NCBI RefSeq assembly: GCF_019090165.1 | Contig: NZ_JAHRIB010000031.1 | Location: 1 to 64,000 of the forward strand | DNA from: Streptomyces sp. BV286 | Lineage (GTDB): Bacteria > Actinomycetota > Actinomycetes > Streptomycetales > Streptomycetaceae | Direction: 5' to 3' | DNA: 64,000 bases | Part shown: piece after piece, positions 1 through 7,753 of the stretch | How the letters are laid out: the number at the start of each line of letters is the position of its first letter | Position numbering within the stretch: the first letter of the stretch is position 1 | Program-made: the position numbers and the translations under genes | The notes under the pieces: generated by a model | The model's input: the letters and a program-made list of their open reading frames with translations, nothing else | Told to the model about the DNA's origin: nothing | The model's database searches: none

Positions 1-251
1 GAGCGCGCCCTCGCGCCGCCGCCGGGGGTGGCGGGCCGTCCGTCGCCGGGGCGGGGCGGGCATACGGGCGCCGTCCACGCGGACTTGACGTGCGACTTCC
101 CGCGCGCTTTGATCCAGACGTGCCGAGGCGCGCAGCCCGGTACGCAGAGGTACGCCCAGCCGGTGGCGGACAAGGTTCCCAGCCCGGCCGAAGTCGCCAG
201 GACCGTCACCGGGTCCGAGGCGGGGACGTGCTCGCGACCGTTGGAGCGGAC

Positions 252-1097
252 ATGCCCGCCATGCGTGGCGCCCGCGCGGGACTCGTCAGGGCGGCCGCCG
301 CCCTGATCGCCCTCGCGGCCCTGGCCTCCTGTACGTCGGACGGCGACGACAGGGCTCCCGACGAGGCCAGGACGCCGAGTCCCGGGGCGGTACGGCTGCC
401 GCCGGTGCACGCCGGTTTCGACTACCAGATCGGCGGCGCCTACCCGCCGCCGTCCGGTGTCCGCGTCGTGGCCCGCGACCGCGGCGCCGAACCCGCGCGC
501 GGCCTCTACAACATCTGTTACGTCAACGCCTTCCAGGCCCAGCCCGACGAACAGGACGCCTGGCCGGACGACCTGCTGCTGCGGGACGAGGACGGTGAGG
601 TCGTCATCGACCGCGACTGGGACGAGCCGTTGCTGGACATCGGCACACTGGACAGGCGCAAGCGTGTCGCGGCCCGGGTGAACGCATGGATCGACGGCTG
701 CGCGGACAAGGGCTACGACGCCGTCGAGCCGGACAACTACGACAGTTACACGCGCTCGCGCGGGCTGCTGAGCGCGGACGACGCCACGTCCTTCGTCAGG
801 CTGCTCTCGGCGCACGCGCATGCCCGGGGCCTGGCCATCGCCCAGAAGAACACCGTGGAACTGGCGGACAGGCGGACCCGGGCCGGGCTGGACTTCGCGG
901 TGGCGGAGGAGTGCGGCGCGTACGACGAATGCGGCGCGTACGCCGAGGCGTTCGACGACCGGGTCGTGGTCGTGGAGTACACCGACAGCGGGCTGCGCAA
1001 GGCCCGTTCGGGGTTCGGCGACCGGCTGAGCATCGTGCGCCGGGATGTGATGGTGTCGACGCCGGACAGCGCCGACTACGTCCGCAGGACCCGCTGA
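252..1097 (+). CDS. GH114-like secreted lipoprotein
   Basis: A 281-residue secreted lipoprotein. The N-terminus has a basic start, an Ala/Leu-rich helix and a lipobox L-A-S-C with the lipidated Cys at residue 27, so it should be anchored on the outer face of the membrane. The rest resembles the TIM-barrel glycoside hydrolase 114 / TM1410 family (endo-alpha-1,4-polygalactosaminidase type): GFDYQIGGAYPPP near residue 55, YNICYVNAFQ near 86, and a probable acidic catalytic segment DAVEPDNYDSY around residue 159. The ATG at 252 is chosen over one at 261 because GGAG lies at 243-246. The substrate, probably an alpha-linked galactosamine polymer, is inferred from the family only. Confidence 0.85.
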   Translation: MPAMRGARAGLVRAAAALIALAALASCTSDGDDRAPDEARTPSPGAVRLPPVHAGFDYQIGGAYPPPSGVRVVARDRGAEPARGLYNICYVNAFQAQPDEQDAWPDDLLLRDEDGEVVIDRDWDEPLLDIGTLDRRKRVAARVNAWIDGCADKGYDAVEPDNYDSYTRSRGLLSADDATSFVRLLSAHAHARGLAIAQKNTVELADRRTRAGLDFAVAEECGAYDECGAYAEAFDDRVVVVEYTDSGLRKARSGFGDRLSIVRRDVMVSTPDSADYVRRTR

Positions 1098-1110
1098 CGG
1101 GACCCGCCGG

Positions 1111-1638
1111 TCAGGTCCCGGCTCGGCTGCCGAGCAGGTCCAGGGCCTGCACCCAGTGGAAACCGCGCTGCGCCGGGCCGCCGAAGGCGTGTTCACCGAA
1201 GCGGACCCCCATCCCGCGCAGCCGTTTCAGGCTGTCGCGGTAGGCGGGGTGGGCGGTCAACGCCTCGCTCACGCACGGCAGTACGGAGATCGGCACGCCC
1301 ATCCCGTACGCCTCGCAGAGGGTGCCGAGGGCAAGGGTGTCGGAGATCCCGGCCGCCCATTTGTTGACGGTGTTGAAGGTCGCGGGCGCCACGGCGACGG
1401 CGTCCGGGTCCGGGAACGGACGCGGGTCGCCGGGCGAACGCCAGGCGGACCTGACCGGCCGGCCGGTCTGCGCCTCGACCGCCGCGGTGTCGAAGAAGCC
1501 CGTGGCGAGCGGGGTCGCGATGACGCCGACGTCCCAGTTCCGCTGCTGCGCCAGGGTGATCAGCCCGCCGACGCCTTCGGCGACTCCGGCGGCGCAGACG
1601 ACGACGTAGAGAAAGGGTTTGCGGGCCTGTTCGGTCAC
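1111..1638 (-). CDS. Flavoprotein (HFCD / PPC decarboxylase-like)
   Basis: A 175-residue Rossmann-like flavoprotein of the homo-oligomeric flavin-containing Cys decarboxylase superfamily. Visible features are the N-terminal beta strand FLYVVVCAAGVAE, a PATFNTVNKWAAGISD segment that matches the FMN-binding PxxxNT-x-K-hA-G-I-D signature, and a C-terminal half with VLPCVSEALTAHPAY. The start is GTG at 1638 with AGGG upstream. It lies 9 bp after the DUF1348 gene on the same strand, so the two are probably one operon controlled by the TetR-type operators at 2141-2193. The decarboxylase substrate is unknown; stand-alone actinobacterial members are mostly uncharacterised. Confidence 0.8.
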   Translation of the reverse strand: MTEQARKPFLYVVVCAAGVAEGVGGLITLAQQRNWDVGVIATPLATGFFDTAAVEAQTGRPVRSAWRSPGDPRPFPDPDAVAVAPATFNTVNKWAAGISDTLALGTLCEAYGMGVPISVLPCVSEALTAHPAYRDSLKRLRGMGVRFGEHAFGGPAQRGFHWVQALDLLGSRAGT

Positions 1639-1647
1639 CCGGGAACC

Positions 1648-2106
1648 CTACTGAACCGGGAACGACTCCCCTCGCTCGGCGTCCGGCCGCGGGCCGTGGA
1701 TGCGGCGCTCGCTCTCCTCGATCGCCACATCGTTGATGCTGGCCTCACGCCGGGTCATGAGGCCGTGCTCGTCGAACTCCCAGAGCTCGTTCCCGTACGA
1801 GCGCCACCACTGGCCGTCGGCGTCACGGCACTCGTACTGGAAGCGCACGGCTATGCGGTTGCCGTCGAACGCCCAGAGGTCCTTGCGCAGGGCGTACTCC
1901 TCCTCGCGCCGCCACTTCGCACCGAGCAGTTCCACGATCTCGGCGCGGCCGGTGACGAAGGTGTCGCGGTTGCGCCACACCGAGTCCTGCGAGTAGACGA
2001 GCGAGACCTTCAGCGGATCGCGGGTGTTCCAGGCGTCCTCGGCCGCCTGGACCTTCTGGGCGGCGGTCTCCCGGGTGAAGGGCGGCAGGGGCGGGCGGTC
2101 GGTCAT
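1648..2106 (-). CDS. DUF1348 NTF2-like protein
   Basis: A 152-residue protein of the NTF2/SnoaL-like cone fold, DUF1348 type. The diagnostic stretch is [28 protein letters not shown] near the N-terminus, followed by [28 protein letters not shown] and [17 protein letters not shown]. Family length is about 150 residues, so this copy is complete. GAGGAAC precedes the ATG. It is transcribed away from the TetR gene at 2224, and two matching inverted repeats lie between them, so it is probably the repressed target. The molecular function of DUF1348 is not established. Confidence 0.88.
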   Translation of the reverse strand: MTDRPPLPPFTRETAAQKVQAAEDAWNTRDPLKVSLVYSQDSVWRNRDTFVTGRAEIVELLGAKWRREEEYALRKDLWAFDGNRIAVRFQYECRDADGQWWRSYGNELWEFDEHGLMTRREASINDVAIEESERRIHGPRPDAERGESFPVQ

Positions 2107-2140
2107 GAAACGTTCCTCTCGGCAGCGGTGCGGACCACCC

Positions 2141-2193
2141 GGGAGAACGTACGTTCTCCCGGCTGGCTGTTAACGTAGAGAACGATGGTTCTC
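2141..2193. promoter_or_regulatory. Paired TetR-type operators
   Basis: Two related inverted repeats lie in the divergent region. The first, 2141-2160, is a perfect 20-bp palindrome, GGGAGAACGTACGTTCTCCC. The second, 2178-2193, is GAGAAC-GATG-GTTCTC. They share GAGAAC/GTTCTC half-sites and have centres about 35 bp apart. They are inferred to be the operators of the adjacent TetR regulator, controlling both it and the DUF1348 operon. Confidence 0.8.
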
Positions 2194-2223
2194 GCGTCAA
2201 GACGTCAGGGAGTGAGCCGGTAC

Positions 2224-2793
2224 ATGGACAGCGTGGTCGCCAGGGAACGGGCCCTGGACGCGGCGGAGACCCTGTTCTACGGGCGGGGCATACAGTCCGT
2301 CGGCATGGACGACGTCCGTGGCACCTCGGGGGTCTCGCTCAAGCGCCTCTACCAGCTGTTTCCCGCCAAGGAGCACCTGGTGGTGGCATACCTGGAGCGG
2401 CGCGACATCCGCTGGCGGCAGGCGCTCGCCGAGCACGTGGACGGGCACGAGGACGCGCGGCGGCGGATCCTCGCGGTCTTCGACTGGCTGGGCGACTGGT
2501 TCCGCCAGGCCGACTTCCGCGGCTGCGCCTGGATCAACTCGTACGGCGAGCTCGGCGCCACGTCGGAGCCGGTCGCCGCCCAGGTCCGCGCCCACAAGCG
2601 GGCGTTCAAGGACTACCTGGCGGACCTGGTGGGCGAGGCGGGACTGCCCGCGGACCTGGCCGGGCAACTGCACCTGCTGGCCGAGGGCGCCATGGTCGCC
2701 GCCGCCATCGAGCGGAGCGCGGAGCCCGCCGCCCGGGCGGGGCGGGCGGCCCGGACGCTGGTCGAGGCCTGCGACGGGCCGGTCGGCCATTGA
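2224..2793 (+). CDS. TetR family regulator
   Basis: A TetR-family repressor of about 189 residues. The N-terminal helix-turn-helix reads ARERALDAAETLFYGRG followed by VGMDDVRGTSGVSLKRLYQLFPAKEHLVVAYL. The C-terminal ligand domain has FDWLGDWFRQADFRGCAWINSYGELG, a stretch seen in a TetR_C subgroup that often sits beside small oxidoreductase-type genes. An ATG at 2185 in the same frame would lie inside the second operator, so ATG 2224 with AGGGAG at about 2207 is preferred. It probably autoregulates and represses the divergent DUF1348/flavoprotein operon. The ligand is unknown. Confidence 0.87.
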   Translation: MDSVVARERALDAAETLFYGRGIQSVGMDDVRGTSGVSLKRLYQLFPAKEHLVVAYLERRDIRWRQALAEHVDGHEDARRRILAVFDWLGDWFRQADFRGCAWINSYGELGATSEPVAAQVRAHKRAFKDYLADLVGEAGLPADLAGQLHLLAEGAMVAAAIERSAEPAARAGRAARTLVEACDGPVGH

Positions 2794-2832
2794 CCGATGC
2801 CGCCATTGACTGATGCCCCGTCGGGTTGCAGA

Positions 2833-2844
2833 CTTCAATTGAAG
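2833..2844. promoter_or_regulatory. Palindrome in ALDH promoter region
   Basis: A perfect AT-rich palindrome, CTTCAATTGAAG, lies 84 bp upstream of the aldehyde dehydrogenase ATG in the short gap after the TetR gene. It is unlike the surrounding GC-rich sequence and differs from the GAGAAC operators upstream. It is a candidate operator for an unidentified regulator. Confidence 0.4.
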
Positions 2845-2927
2845 ATTCAACGGACGATTGTTCACCTGGCGAACGCGCGCGGTTCCGTCGCGGAACGCGC
2901 AGCGTCGCACGACGGGAAGAGCCGCGC

Positions 2928-4388
2928 ATGACCCTCCATCGTGACCTGCTGATCGGCGGCAAGGACCTGCCCGCGGCCTCCGGCCGCACCGCCGAGGACG
3001 TCAATCCCTACAGCTCGCAGGTGTACGCCACGGTCGCCGCGGCCGGCGTCGAGGACGTCACCCGGGCCGTGGACGCCGCCGACGCCGCGTTCGAGGGGTG
3101 GGCCGCGCTCGGCCCGGCGCAGCGGCGCAAGATCTTCCTCACCGCGGCCGACCTCCTGGAGGCCCGTGTCGAGGACGCCGTACGGATCATGGCGGGCGAG
3201 GTCGGTGGCACCCGGCCGTGGGCCATGTTCAACGTCGGTCTCGCCGCGAACATGCTTCGCGAGGTGGCCGCCGCCGTGACCGCGCCGCGCGGAGAGGTGC
3301 TGAGCGCGCAGAAGGAGGGCGCGCTCGGACTCGCGGTCCGCGAGCCCGTCGGTGTCGTGGCCGCCTTCTCCCCCTGGAACGCCCCGGTCATCCTGGGCGT
3401 CCGGGCGGTCGCCGCGCCGCTCGCCGCGGGCAACACCGTGGTGATGAAGCCGAGCGAGGACGCGCCGATCGCATGCGGTCTGTTCGTCGCGGACGTCCTG
3501 CGCGACGCGGGCCTGCCCGACGGCGTCCTGAACGTGATCACCAACGCCCCCGAGGACGCGGCCGCCGTCGCCGAAGCCCTGGTGGCCGACGAGCGCGTAC
3601 GGGCCGTCAACTTCACCGGCTCCACGGGTGTCGGCCGGATCATCGGCGTGCACGCGGCCCGGCACCTGAAGCCCGCGGTCCTCGAACTCGGCGGCAAGAA
3701 CTCGGTGATCGTGCTGGACGACGCCGACGTCGACTACGCGGTCGACGCCGCCGTCTTCTCCGTCTTCATGAACGCCGGCCAGATCTGCATGTCCGCCGAC
3801 CGCATCCTCGTGCACGAGAGCCTGGCCGAGGAGTTCACCGCCAAGTTCACCGCCAAGACCGAGTCGCTCGCGTCCGGTGACCCCGGTGATCCGCACACCG
3901 TGGTCGGACCGCTCGTCACGCGGGACGCCGCCCGCCGGGTCGCGGCGCTCGTGGAGGACGCCGTGACCAAGGGCGCGACCGTCCTCACCGGCGGCAGCGC
4001 CCCCGAGGGCGCGGTGCACCCGGCGACCGTCCTCACCGACCTGCCGGAGGAGGCCGAGCTGTTCCGGGGCGAGGCCTTCGGCCCGGTCGCCGTGATCAGC
4101 ACCTTCACCACGGACGACGAGGCGGTCTCCTTCGCCAATGCCACGGAGCATGGTCTGACCTGCGGGATCATCACCGAGAACGGCACCCACGGGCTCAGGG
4201 TCGCCCGCCGGATCCGTACCGGCATCGTGCACGTCAACGACCAGTCCGTCGCCGATGAGCCGAACGCCCCCTTCGGCGGGTTCAAGGGCAGCGGATACGG
4301 GCGCTTCGGCGGACGCTGGGGCATCGAGGCGTTCAGCAACACCCGCTGGGTGACGCTCGCCACGCAGCAGGCGCACTTCCCCTTCTAG
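2928..4388 (+). CDS. NAD(P)-dependent aldehyde dehydrogenase
   Basis: A full-length ALDH-superfamily enzyme of 486 residues that oxidises an aldehyde to the acid with NAD(P)+. Family signatures are present in order: FSPWNAPVILG, NTVVMKPSEDAPIACG, NFTGSTGVGRIIG (cofactor loop), LELGGKNSVIVLDDADVD with the general-base Glu, and NAGQICMSADRILV with the catalytic Cys. Near the C-terminus are GEAFGPVAVI and NAPFGGFKGSGYGRFGG. ATG 2928 is preceded by GGGAAG; earlier in-frame Met codons lie in the AT-rich promoter and are rejected. The substrate cannot be read from sequence; vanillin/salicylaldehyde-type dehydrogenases are similar in layout. A hairpin at 4401 ends the unit. Confidence 0.92.
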   Translation: MTLHRDLLIGGKDLPAASGRTAEDVNPYSSQVYATVAAAGVEDVTRAVDAADAAFEGWAALGPAQRRKIFLTAADLLEARVEDAVRIMAGEVGGTRPWAMFNVGLAANMLREVAAAVTAPRGEVLSAQKEGALGLAVREPVGVVAAFSPWNAPVILGVRAVAAPLAAGNTVVMKPSEDAPIACGLFVADVLRDAGLPDGVLNVITNAPEDAAAVAEALVADERVRAVNFTGSTGVGRIIGVHAARHLKPAVLELGGKNSVIVLDDADVDYAVDAAVFSVFMNAGQICMSADRILVHESLAEEFTAKFTAKTESLASGDPGDPHTVVGPLVTRDAARRVAALVEDAVTKGATVLTGGSAPEGAVHPATVLTDLPEEAELFRGEAFGPVAVISTFTTDDEAVSFANATEHGLTCGIITENGTHGLRVARRIRTGIVHVNDQSVADEPNAPFGGFKGSGYGRFGGRWGIEAFSNTRWVTLATQQAHFPF

Positions 4389-4400
4389 TTCCGGGGAGTG

Positions 4401-4432
4401 CCGGGCCCGCCTCCCCTGGGGAGCGGGCCCGG
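4401..4432 (+). terminator. Hairpin terminator after ALDH
   Basis: Perfect 10-bp stem CCGGGCCCGC / GCGGGCCCGG with a 12-nt loop, 12 bp after the aldehyde dehydrogenase stop. There is no T-tract, which is common for Streptomyces terminators. Confidence 0.6.
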
Positions 4433-4564
4433 TCTCCGGACGTCCGGGGCGGGCGCGGGCGCCGCCGCCCTCTCGGCCGCGGTACGCCTCCCCCGTCGGC
4501 CCTCGCACCTCGGTGTGCCGTAAATGAGTTGCCGCGCAATTCCCTCCGCCGTCAGCATCGGCCC

Positions 4565-4672
4565 ATGACCACGATCGAAGCTCTGCTGCCGCCGACCTCC
4601 GCCGCCGTTCGTCCGGTGCGGGTCCAGCAGCAGTCCGGCCGACCGCGGAGGCTCTCGCTCCCGCGGTCATGA
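4565..4672 (+). CDS. Possible 35-aa leader peptide
   Basis: A 35-codon frame starting MTTIEALLPPTS and ending RRLSLPRS. Its TGA overlaps the ATG of the LysE-type exporter by four bases (ATGA at 4669-4672), the arrangement usual for translational coupling. The C-terminal half is rich in Arg and Gln, and it has no family match I recognise. No strong ribosome binding site is visible upstream, so it may be only a chance frame. Confidence 0.35.
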   Translation: MTTIEALLPPTSAAVRPVRVQQQSGRPRRLSLPRS

Positions 4673-5301
4673 CCGCCGCGCTCGTCGCGGGACTGCTCGC
4701 GGGCTTCGGCATCGCCGTCCCTGTCGGAGCGGTCGCGACCTATCTCGTCTCCCTCACCGCCCGTACGACCCTGCGGACCGGCATGGGCGCAGCGCTCGGC
4801 GTGGCGACGGCCGACGGGCTGTACGCCCTGGTCGCCGTGCTCGGCGGCTCCGCGCTCGCCACCGCCCTGCAGCCCGTACTGGAGCCGCTCCGCTGGATCT
4901 CGGGGCTCGTGCTCGTCGCCCTGGCCGTCCGGGGCGGACTCACAGCACTGCGCCAGTACCGGCAACAGCGGCTCGCGACCCGCTCCGACCGCGCTCCGGC
5001 CGGTCCGGGCCGCGCCTTCCTCGCACTGCTGGGCATCACGCTGCTGAACCCCACCACCGTCGTCTACTTCGTGGCCCTGGTGCTCGGCAGAGGTGCCGGC
5101 ACAGCCGCGGATCCGCTGGAACAGGGTGTGTTCGTCCTCGCCGCGTTCGCCGCTTCGGCAGGCTGGCAGCTGCTCCTCGCGGGCGGTGGCGCCCTGCTCG
5201 GCCGGGCGCTGACGGGCCGGCGGGGGCGGCTGGCGACGGCCCTGGTGTCCAGTGCCGTGATCCTGGCGCTGGCCGCGCACATGATCGCGGCGCCGGCGTG
5301 A
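4669..5301 (+). CDS. LysE/RhtB family exporter
   Basis: A 210-residue membrane protein of the LysE/RhtB amino acid exporter family. About six hydrophobic segments are visible, beginning AALVAGLLAGFGIAVPVGAVATYLVSL. The family signature GxxxGxxxxD is seen as GMGAALGVATADGLYALVAVLGG, and a second conserved block reads FLALLGITLLNPTTVVYFVALVLG. It probably exports an amino acid or derivative; the substrate is unknown. The ATG at 4669 lacks its own good ribosome binding site and overlaps the stop of a possible 35-codon leader, suggesting coupled translation. Confidence 0.88.
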   Translation: MTAALVAGLLAGFGIAVPVGAVATYLVSLTARTTLRTGMGAALGVATADGLYALVAVLGGSALATALQPVLEPLRWISGLVLVALAVRGGLTALRQYRQQRLATRSDRAPAGPGRAFLALLGITLLNPTTVVYFVALVLGRGAGTAADPLEQGVFVLAAFAASAGWQLLLAGGGALLGRALTGRRGRLATALVSSAVILALAAHMIAAPA

Positions 5302-5366
5302 GGCACTGCGCGGGCCGAGGGCAAGGGCCGTCCCCAGGAGGTGGCGCCCAGTCCGTCCAGGACGGC

Positions 5367-5792
5367 CTATCCGGCCTGGAAGGCCCGGGCCACGGCGAGG
5401 CTGTCCTCGTAGACGTGGTGGCGCACGACCAGGCCGTTCTCGACGGTGAGGTGCAGGGCGAACCGTGCCCGGTAGGCGCGCCCGGTCGGCTTGGCGGTCT
5501 GACGGATCTCGCCCGTCACGACCGCCTCGTCACCGTCGACGAGGATGCGTTCGATGTCGGTGGCCGCCTGCCCGGGCACGTGGAACTCGGCCAGCAGGCG
5601 GTAGTGGTCGGCGGCGTCGGCACGGGTGGACCGCTGCCGGATCCAGGGGGTGTCCGCTCGCCCGTGCTCCTCCTGCGGCCAGTCGAGCTTCCAGTCGGCC
5701 CCCTCGGCGTACAGCTCGGCGATCCGCCCGGGATCGCCCTGGCCGATCCGGCGCAGGAGCTCCTCGACGACGCTGCGGGTGGTGGCGGTCAT
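5367..5792 (-). CDS. SnoaL-like NTF2 family protein
   Basis: A 141-residue protein with the SnoaL/ketosteroid-isomerase-like cone fold. It begins with the typical helix [36 protein letters not shown] and carries the central [31 protein letters not shown]. It ends with [22 protein letters not shown], the usual SnoaL_2 close. GAGGGAGT sits just upstream of ATG 5792. Members are isomerases, cyclases or non-catalytic binders, so no reaction is assigned. A perfect 9-bp inverted repeat at 5812-5835 directly upstream could be its operator. Confidence 0.85.
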   Translation of the reverse strand: MTATTRSVVEELLRRIGQGDPGRIAELYAEGADWKLDWPQEEHGRADTPWIRQRSTRADAADHYRLLAEFHVPGQAATDIERILVDGDEAVVTGEIRQTAKPTGRAYRARFALHLTVENGLVVRHHVYEDSLAVARAFQAG

Positions 5793-5811
5793 GGGACTCC
5801 CTCTTTCGGCA

Positions 5812-5835
5812 GCGGTTCGATCTCGCTCGAACCGC
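5812..5835. promoter_or_regulatory. Inverted repeat upstream of SnoaL gene
   Basis: Perfect 9-bp arms GCGGTTCGA and TCGAACCGC with a 6-nt spacer, 20 bp upstream of the start at 5792. This fits an operator for a repressor not encoded next to the gene. Confidence 0.5.
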
Positions 5836-6067
5836 GTACGTCCGTCCTGGTCACCGCGTCGTGCGCCGCGGTGGTCACCACCCTGCCGACCCTCGGGCAC
5901 GCCGGCAATTACCTGCCAGGTCATGCCGGTTGCGTCATCCGTCCCCGCTCGGGCAGGCGAGAGGAACGAGGACCGAGGACGCGTGGGATGAAATCACCGA
6001 GGCGCGCGTGTTGCACCTGGGCCGGGACGAGTCCTACGCGCGAACGACGATCGATGGGATGGATGTC

Positions 6068-6517
6068 ATGCCTCTTGAGGGCGAATACGAGCCCAGCCCC
6101 ACCCAGTGGGTACGCGATCAGGTGGAGCTGTTCGAACGCTCCGGTGGTACCGAGGGAACGACACTGCTGGACACGGGGCTGCCCGTGATCGTGCTGACCA
6201 CCCGCGGAGCCAGGAGCGGGAAGATCCGTAAGACGCCGCTGATGCGGGTCGAGCACGAGGGCCGCTACGCCGCCGTCGCCTCACTGGGTGGCGCGCCCAA
6301 GCACCCCGTCTGGTACCACAACGTCGTCAGCGACCCCCGTGTGGAGCTGCAGGACGGCCCGACGCGCCAGGACATGACCGCGCGGGAGGTGACCGGCGAG
6401 GAGAAGGCCCTGTGGTGGGAGCGGGCGGTCGCCGCGTATCCGGCGTACGCCGACTACCAGACGAAGACCGACCGGGAGATCCCGCTCTTCGTCCTGGAGC
6501 CGGGCACCGGCGAATAG
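6068..6517 (+). CDS. F420-dependent nitroreductase-family (Ddn/DUF385) protein
   Basis: A 149-residue member of the deazaflavin (F420)-dependent nitroreductase family. Hallmarks are [21 protein letters not shown] at the N-terminus, [26 protein letters not shown] (the conserved GxxSGxxRxxPL block), [29 protein letters not shown], and REIPLFVLE at the end. Family proteins are about 145 residues and commonly start MPLEGEY, so ATG 6068 is preferred over ATG 6059, with GGGATGG as a modest binding site. It probably reduces enone or quinone-like compounds using F420H2, which streptomycetes make. A long hairpin at 6552 follows. Confidence 0.9.
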   Translation: MPLEGEYEPSPTQWVRDQVELFERSGGTEGTTLLDTGLPVIVLTTRGARSGKIRKTPLMRVEHEGRYAAVASLGGAPKHPVWYHNVVSDPRVELQDGPTRQDMTAREVTGEEKALWWERAVAAYPAYADYQTKTDREIPLFVLEPGTGE

Positions 6518-6551
6518 CAGCGGTCCGGGGACACCGGCGGTCCCACGGACA

Positions 6552-6595
6552 TGACGTGGCCCGTACCAGGCCTTTCCCTGGTACGGGCCACGTCA
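6552..6595. terminator. Bidirectional terminator hairpin
   Basis: A perfect 19-bp stem (6552-6570 with 6577-6595) and a 6-nt loop CCTTTC lie between two convergent genes, the F420-dependent protein on the plus strand and the CDF transporter on the minus strand. The palindrome can serve both strands. Confidence 0.8.
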
Positions 6596-6679
6596 GTCTG
6601 TACGCCGCGTCGCGCGGCGGCCGTGCGGAAGCGCTCGGAAAAGGTGCGCATGATTCGGTGGGGGCCGGGCACCCGATTC

Positions 6680-7753
6680 TCAGGTCCCGCCGCGCTCCCC
6701 CGTCGCGGCGGGGCCACTTTCGTATGCCGCGGTACGCCGCGCCGTGGGGGCGTCCGTCACGTCGAGGAAGATCTGGTCCGCCTCCGGGACCGTGTGGGCG
6801 ACCGACCGCTTGATGCGCTCGGCGACCAGCTCCACCTCCTCGCTGTCGAGACCCGGCATCAGGTCGATGCGGGCGGCCACCAGGGTCGAGTCCGGGCCGA
6901 GCTGCATGGTCAGCAGGGACTCCACGGAGTCGATCTCGGGCTGCGCGTCCAGCAGGGCACGGATGCGGCGGCTCGACTCCTCGTCCGTCGCCTGGCCGAT
7001 CAGCTGGTCGCGCGCATCACGGCCCAGCCGGTACGCCACGTAGACGAGGAGCGCTCCGATGGCCAGCGACGCCGAGGCCTCGTACACGACCTGGCCGGTG
7101 GCCATGTGCAGGGCCATGCCCGTGATCGCGAACAGCACGCCCAGTACGGCGGTGCCGTCCTCGGCGATGACGGTGCGCAGGGCCGGGTCGCGGACCTCGG
7201 TGGAGAGGCCACCCTGTTTGCGTACCTGGTGCAGCGCGCGCAGCAGGGAGCCGCCCTCCGCGAGGAGCGCGACGACGAGGACTGCGAGACCCGCCACGTA
7301 TCCGCTGTGGGACTCCGAGCCCTCTGAGCCGAGGGCCTCGAAGCCCTGGAAGAAGGAGAAGCAGCCGCCCATCAGGAAGATGCCCACGGCGGCCAGCAGG
7401 GACCAGAAGAAGCGTTCCTTTCCGTAGCCGAAGGGGTGACGGCTGTCGGCGGGACGCCGGCTGCGGCGCAGGGCGGCGAGGAGGAAGACCTCGTTCAGGC
7501 TGTCGGCCACCGAGTGCGCCGCCTCCGAGAGCAGGGCGGGCGATCCGGCGAGCAGGCCGCCCACGGCCTTGGCCACGGCGATGACGAGGTTGGCGGCCAG
7601 CGCCACCAGCACGGTGACGCGGGTCCGGCGGTCCGAAGGGGAAGAAGGCTCACGGTTCACCTCCGCCGGATGCCCCACGCCCCCTGCCTCACACGGGGCG
7701 ACGGCGGTTTTCGGGGAACCCTCATCAGGCACACGTGCGGAAGGAGACGTCAT
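6680..7753 (-). CDS. CDF family metal efflux transporter
   Basis: A cation diffusion facilitator of up to 357 residues. The conserved core is VALAANLVIAVAKAVGGLLAGSPALLSEAAHSVADSLNEVFLL, whose HSxxD motif binds the transported metal, then HPFGYGKERFFWSLLAAVGIFL. A second metal site is visible as VIAEDGTAVLGVL (ED instead of the common HxxxD). The C-terminal cytoplasmic domain holds TMQLGPDSTLVAARIDL. It exports Zn, Mn, Fe or similar divalent metal. The ATG at 7753 overlaps the divergent start at 7752 and has no ribosome binding site, so true translation may begin at a downstream GTG within the first 35 residues. Confidence 0.85.
   Translation of the reverse strand: MTSPSARVPDEGSPKTAVAPCEAGGVGHPAEVNREPSSPSDRRTRVTVLVALAANLVIAVAKAVGGLLAGSPALLSEAAHSVADSLNEVFLLAALRRSRRPADSRHPFGYGKERFFWSLLAAVGIFLMGGCFSFFQGFEALGSEGSESHSGYVAGLAVLVVALLAEGGSLLRALHQVRKQGGLSTEVRDPALRTVIAEDGTAVLGVLFAITGMALHMATGQVVYEASASLAIGALLVYVAYRLGRDARDQLIGQATDEESSRRIRALLDAQPEIDSVESLLTMQLGPDSTLVAARIDLMPGLDSEEVELVAERIKRSVAHTVPEADQIFLDVTDAPTARRTAAYESGPAATGERGGT

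Noticed and set aside
1..251. Possible upstream gene at the window edge
   Set aside because: The frames here have no convincing start, binding site or motif; the region is best left as noncoding or unresolved.
2788..2818. Direct repeat CCATTGACCGATGCC / CCATTGACTGATGCC as two promoters
   Set aside because: The repeat spans the TetR stop; no matching -10 boxes at 17-18 bp were seen, so promoter function is not supported.
2862..4712. Long minus-strand frame opposite the aldehyde dehydrogenase
   Set aside because: Composition is typical of a shadow frame and the plus strand has all ALDH motifs.
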